A stretch of 64,000 bases of DNA from Wukongibacter sp050859025 (lineage in GTDB: Bacteria > Bacillota > Clostridia > Peptostreptococcales > Caminicellaceae): positions 4,774,001 through 4,838,000 of the forward strand of contig NZ_CP138200.1 of the NCBI RefSeq assembly GCF_050859025.1. Reading direction: 5' to 3'. Each line of letters begins with the position of its first letter. Positions within the stretch are counted from its first letter, which is position 1. The notes under the pieces are model-generated. The model saw only the letters and a program-made list of their open reading frames with translations. It did no database searches and was not told the origin of the DNA. The position numbers were made by a program, and so were the translations under genes. Shown piece by piece: positions 60,951 through 64,000 of this stretch.

Positions 60951-61325
60951 TTAATTTCTATACAGATCTATTGACTTATCTTCATTTAGCCTTTCAATCC
61001 ATATCATTTTCATTATCTCTAGCTCTTCACTATAATCTGTTTTTTCACCTTTTTCATCATATTCGAGGTACTGAAGCACTTCAAACTTAAAGGCCTCTTC
61101 ACCATATTTATTCCAGTCCCCTTGCATTTCCTTTACCATGTGGCTTCCCATTTTTAGCTGAAATTCATGACTGTTAAAGGTGCTCTTTATATCTTTGCTT
61201 ACATTCATGAAAGCTCTTCCATTCATATTATTTTTGATTATATATGCTCCCATTGGTGGTTTCATTTCTAGATATTTTTGCTTCAATTCCTTTTGTCTTT
61301 GCTTTTTTCTTTTTCTTGATTCCAT
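60951..61325 (-). CDS. GIY-YIG-like protein with degenerate active site
   Basis: A 124-residue protein with a basic N-terminus (MESRKRKKQRQKELKQKYLE). PPMGAYIIKNNMNGRAFMNV aligns with the GIY and YIG strands of GIY-YIG nucleases, but both signatures are altered (GAY and FMN). FQLKMGSHMVKEMQGDWNKYGEEAFKFEVL matches the rest of a GIY-YIG subfamily seen in Firmicutes. Loss of the signature residues suggests a DNA- or RNA-binding role without cutting. Its start lies 2 bases from the end of the next gene upstream, so the two are coupled. Confidence 0.7.
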   Translation of the reverse strand: MESRKRKKQRQKELKQKYLEMKPPMGAYIIKNNMNGRAFMNVSKDIKSTFNSHEFQLKMGSHMVKEMQGDWNKYGEEAFKFEVLQYLEYDEKGEKTDYSEELEIMKMIWIERLNEDKSIDLYRN

Positions 61326-61327
61326 TG

Positions 61328-62254
61328 CTATCTCTCCTCTAATTGATCAGCTTTCTTACTTCTACTTTTCTTAACATTTGCACGATTTCTACATGCTGGA
61401 TTGCAGTATTTCTCCCTATTGCTATTTGCAATAAAAACATTCCCACAATGATTACAGCGATTGAGCAGAATTTTTTCATCGGTAACAGCAAATGCATATA
61501 TTGTTTCTATTGTAGTTTTAAGTGAATCGAACTGCCATGCAATGGTAGTCTTATCTAATTGGTTAATAGTGAATCCTATTTTCTCAGCATGAAACTGCCC
61601 AGCCATAATAGTAACATTTTCTACTAAATAATTAGATGAATTTCTATACATTAATAATTGGTTAAAGTGTGATACTATCATCTTGGCAAAATCTATTATC
61701 CATTTGACTTGTTCTGAGTAAAATCTAGAAAATATAAGATCCATCACAACAGGGCGTTTGCCATAAAACTTAGGAGAATCTTCGCTCTTTCCTAAATACA
61801 CGCTATTTTTATATTCTCCGATTACAATCTCTCCCTCTTCAGCCAAGGGAATAAATAAATTAACATACTTAGTTCCATCCATTATTTTTTCTTTTCCTAT
61901 ATGATTGTTTTCGATAAACATTACGCTGTCATCGCCAATGATGTTTCTATTATATACACTTGCGCTAATAAATCCTAATAATCCATATTTCTTAGCAAAA
62001 ATCAGAATAGTATTTTTTAGCTCCTCATTGTACCTCTTTGTGGCCTGTCCCTCTGCCTTTATGGCCTGTTCTCCTATTCTCATTAGATCTATAAGTAAAT
62101 CCTCCGCCACGTCAAATGGATTGTACATACTAAAGACTGCTTCAGCCGTCGGAACTATATAAATCTCCCCTGATTCGCTTTCTTTATACTCATAGTCATT
62201 ATATCTAATCCAATCTGTAGCAAAGCTTCCTATTAAAGCTATCCTTCTACGCAT
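61328..62254 (-). CDS. Protein of unknown function with CGNR-like zinc finger
   Basis: A 308-residue protein. The first 230 residues show no family that could be named; they are mixed alpha/beta with EKVFS-like AEAVFSMYNPFDVAEDLL near 37-54. The C-terminus reads RCNHCGNVFIANSNREKYCN and PACRNRANVKKSR, a four-cysteine finger with the CxNR ending typical of CGNR zinc fingers found in stress regulators. The gene leads a pair with the GIY-YIG-like gene. An inverted repeat at 62290-62320 upstream may be its operator. A DNA- or RNA-binding role is likely but not proven. Confidence 0.7.
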   Translation of the reverse strand: MRRRIALIGSFATDWIRYNDYEYKESESGEIYIVPTAEAVFSMYNPFDVAEDLLIDLMRIGEQAIKAEGQATKRYNEELKNTILIFAKKYGLLGFISASVYNRNIIGDDSVMFIENNHIGKEKIMDGTKYVNLFIPLAEEGEIVIGEYKNSVYLGKSEDSPKFYGKRPVVMDLIFSRFYSEQVKWIIDFAKMIVSHFNQLLMYRNSSNYLVENVTIMAGQFHAEKIGFTINQLDKTTIAWQFDSLKTTIETIYAFAVTDEKILLNRCNHCGNVFIANSNREKYCNPACRNRANVKKSRSKKADQLEER

Positions 62255-62289
62255 TAGAATATCCTCCTATATATTTATGCACCTTAGTA

Positions 62290-62320
62290 TGTAATAGTTC
62301 TAATAGCTTTAACTATTACA
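62290..62320. promoter_or_regulatory. Operator-like inverted repeat
   Basis: TGTAATAGTT and AACTATTACA form a perfect 10-bp inverted repeat with an 11-base centre, about 36 bases before the start of the zinc-finger gene. Its size and position suggest a repressor site; the partner is unknown. Confidence 0.55.
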
Positions 62321-62375
62321 TATATTATATAATTCATATATAATTTGTGTCAATTGTTCTTATAAAATAAAATAC

Positions 62376-62403
62376 CCGTAGGCTTTATGATTCATGCCTA
62401 CGG
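62376..62403 (-). terminator. Terminator of the DUF1292 gene
   Basis: CCGTAGGC and GCCTACGG form a perfect 8-bp stem, followed on the minus strand by GTATTTTATTTTAT. Confidence 0.8.
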
Positions 62404-62457
62404 ATATATAATATATTTTTTAAATTGGTTATTATTTTGATTTATTATCTTAATATT

Positions 62458-62796
62458 TTATTCACACAAACTTAAAAAAGCCTCTGATACCATTTCATAC
62501 TCTTCATCTGTCTCAATCTGAGATAGCAAAGGTCCTTCTTCAGTTTCTTCAAACCCATATAAGAATACATCTTCGCTACCCTCAGGAAGCAGAGCTATAT
62601 ACTCTTTATTCTTAATTTCAAATATCCCCAATACTTTACAAGCCAATTCTTTTCCATCATTTAATGATAGATAAAGCATTTCTACTTCCTCCTGAGAATG
62701 GCATCCACACCCACATTCATGTCCATCGTCATGGTTATGATGATTATGTTCATGATTATGACCACATTGGCAGTTATGGCTATTTTCTTTATTCAT
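62458..62796 (-). CDS. DUF1292 protein with His/Cys-rich N-terminus
   Basis: A 112-residue protein. The N-terminal 35 residues hold eight His and five Cys in patterns such as HNCQCGHNHEHNHHNH and HECGCGCHS, a probable metal-binding stretch. The remainder (MLYLSLNDGKELACKVLGIF, EIKNKEYIALLPEGSEDVFLYGF, TDEEYEMVSEAFLSLCE) is the DUF1292 domain, common in Firmicutes and of unknown function. DUF1292 genes are usually near Holliday-junction or ferric-uptake genes, but none is adjacent here. The start follows GGAGGAATAC. Confidence 0.85.
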   Translation of the reverse strand: MNKENSHNCQCGHNHEHNHHNHDDGHECGCGCHSQEEVEMLYLSLNDGKELACKVLGIFEIKNKEYIALLPEGSEDVFLYGFEETEEGPLLSQIETDEEYEMVSEAFLSLCE

Positions 62797-62934
62797 TGTA
62801 TTCCTCCAATTTTTATGTATTTGTTACTATTTAGTATCTCATATTGCCTTCTTATTATCAATACTAGAATAAAGAATTTCTTCTTTAACTACCATAATTG
62901 GTAAATATAGATGGATATCTCAGAGAATCAATAA

Positions 62935-63942
62935 TCACTTAATAGACTCAGCTATTTTCATTAATTCACTTTTTGTAATATATCTTCTTCCATGCAATCC
63001 GTAAAGTACACCGTTAGCTTCCCAGTCAATACTACTATCCTCAGTTATTATAGCATCAAAACCATTAATTTTCACTTGTTCCAACTTTTCTACTCCCATT
63101 TCATATGATGTCTCTTCATCAGCAAATCTTTGCTGCATATAGATATAATTTTCTGCTTTCTCATTGGTAAAATACAGATTAACATATTTACTACTAACAT
63201 TTCCTTTTTCATCCTTATAAAACTCAGCTTTACTAAATTTATAGCCTTCTGGTAAATAGCTAGGAAGAATAACATTAAAACAAGTATATTTATTCAATTC
63301 ATTAGGATTAGTAATTTCTAATATTTTTTCTTCCCTTTCTTTTTGTCTCATTTTTTCCGTTACTATCTGTCCATCGGAAAAGCCAACAATTCTTTCCCCC
63401 GCAGCTGTATATATTTTCTTACTGCTATCCTTAAATACTATACTTATCCCAGTATAATCTACAAAGGATTCTTCTGCTGGAATTGGCTTTCCCTCTTCAT
63501 CGAAAACCCTACCTTTTAATTCATAGGGAACAAGAAATTCTTTTGCTTGAGATGAAGAAGGCTCTTCTTGTATAATTCTTATATGTCCAAGAGATATGGA
63601 CTTTATTATTTTTTCTATAAATTCCTGTGCAAATGATGTTTGCATTAAAGAGATACTTATTATTGATACTAATACAAATGAAGCTACTAAATTAATAGGC
63701 CGTTTATTCTTTTTGCACTTTCTCGTAATATTATCTTCCTTAAATTTGTTGATATTTCTTAAAGCTTTGTTAAATACAACTTTCTTATTACTATTTCTAC
63801 TAAAATCTTTATCAGCTAATGTTTTACCTAATTCTAACAGTCCATTATACTCTTCATTCCCCAATTTATTCGTTTCTTTTACTCCATCAAAATAATTATC
63901 TATCTCTAGTGAAAACCTTTTTTCAATACTTGTTTTCTTCAT
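62935..63942 (-). CDS. DUF4367-type anti-sigma factor
   Basis: A 335-residue membrane protein. About 80 cytoplasmic residues precede one helix (INLVASFVLVSIISISLMQTSFA, about 83-105). The exported part has a linker with ELKGRVFDEEGKPIPAEESF, a segment typical of bacterial Ig/CNA-like anti-sigma proteins, and a C-terminal DUF4367 domain (LPSYLPEGYKFSKAEFYKDE, INGFDAIITEDSS). Its ATG overlaps the sigma-factor stop codon as ATGA. It differs from the DUF4179 protein at 25.4 kb, so the two sigma systems are distinct. Confidence 0.8.
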   Translation of the reverse strand: MKKTSIEKRFSLEIDNYFDGVKETNKLGNEEYNGLLELGKTLADKDFSRNSNKKVVFNKALRNINKFKEDNITRKCKKNKRPINLVASFVLVSIISISLMQTSFAQEFIEKIIKSISLGHIRIIQEEPSSSQAKEFLVPYELKGRVFDEEGKPIPAEESFVDYTGISIVFKDSSKKIYTAAGERIVGFSDGQIVTEKMRQKEREEKILEITNPNELNKYTCFNVILPSYLPEGYKFSKAEFYKDEKGNVSSKYVNLYFTNEKAENYIYMQQRFADEETSYEMGVEKLEQVKINGFDAIITEDSSIDWEANGVLYGLHGRRYITKSELMKIAESIK

Positions 63943-64000
63943 AGCTGACCACCTCTTTCTATTTCTTTTTTCAATTTCTTCATGGAACGATAAAGTATAA
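63939..64000 (-). CDS. C-terminal end of an ECF sigma factor, cut by window edge
   Basis: The last 20 codons before the anti-sigma start read ILYRSMKKLKKEIERGGQL and stop at TGA 63941-63939. LYRSMKKLKKEI matches the end of sigma region 4 (the stretch after GTVKSR in related proteins). The ATGA overlap with the anti-sigma gene is the usual arrangement. The rest lies beyond base 64000. Confidence 0.75.
   Translation of the reverse strand, partial: ILYRSMKKLKKEIERGGQL

Noticed and set aside
1..64000. A prophage, integrative element or complete insertion sequence
   Set aside because: No integrase, transposase, phage structural gene or tRNA-flanked boundary was found; the only mobile-type features are the short gene-free repeats.

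Overview
The window is AT-rich, low-GC chromosomal DNA from an anaerobic, spore-forming member of the Clostridia. A Tissierellales or Peptostreptococcales-type organism would fit, but the sequence alone does not fix the genus. The evidence is the glycine cleavage operon with a split GcvP, a Spo0E-like phosphatase, M42 peptidases, ECF sigma/DUF4179-type anti-sigma pairs, TRAP transport, strong Shine-Dalgarno sites with GTG and TTG starts, and many intrinsic terminators. No rRNA, tRNA, CRISPR, prophage or transposase gene was found.

Layout. 0.001-2.6 kb: gcvT-gcvH-gcvPA on the minus strand behind a tandem glycine riboswitch. 2.8-9.8 kb: an RDD / SpoIIM-like / DUF58 / MoxR / DUF4350 / DUF4129 membrane cluster. 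10-16 kb: an AbgA-like M20 amidohydrolase, an AraC regulator, a DMT exporter, a Spo0E-like protein and a PAS-GGDEF-EAL protein. 16-25 kb: TetR and WYL regulators, a two-component system facing a secreted charged repeat protein, a DNA glycosylase with a frameshifted neighbour, a soluble chemoreceptor and a 43-residue hydrophobic peptide. 25-32 kb: an ECF sigma/anti-sigma pair, two M42 peptidases around a lipoprotein, and a second WYL regulator. 32-38 kb: a 1710-residue kinase-like/ATPase/GAF/GGDEF protein beside a FAD oxidoreductase. 38.8-40.4 kb: an ABC-F ATPase. 40.4-47.6 kb: a sugar-acid island with a GntR regulator, UxuB-type SDR, UxuA, zinc dehydrogenase and TRAP transporter. 47.9-55.5 kb: split ThrE exporter, deoD, MFS transporter, topB and a HAD phosphatase. 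55.8-60.3 kb: an MFS transporter, a MocR regulator facing a class-III aminotransferase, and a decayed DMT transporter. 60.3-64 kb: DUF3795, GIY-YIG-like, zinc-finger and DUF1292 proteins and the end of a second sigma/anti-sigma pair.

How it works together. The sugar-acid island can be read as one regulon: near-identical palindromes centred on TAGTATACTA precede the GntR gene and dctP, and a degenerate copy precedes the dehydrogenase. Its enzymes would take an imported hexonate such as L-gulonate through fructuronate and mannonate to 2-keto-3-deoxygluconate. Other local circuits are the MocR/aminotransferase pair with spaced TGTACCG sites, a TetR gene with a 23-bp operator, and a two-component system divergent from a secreted repeat protein.

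The least expected layer lies between the genes. Three families of short palindromic elements, called A, B and C here, recur in intergenic DNA. They look like non-autonomous MITE-type elements. One B copy sits inside an A copy near 52.1 kb, and one C copy separates dctP from dctQ inside the TRAP operon.
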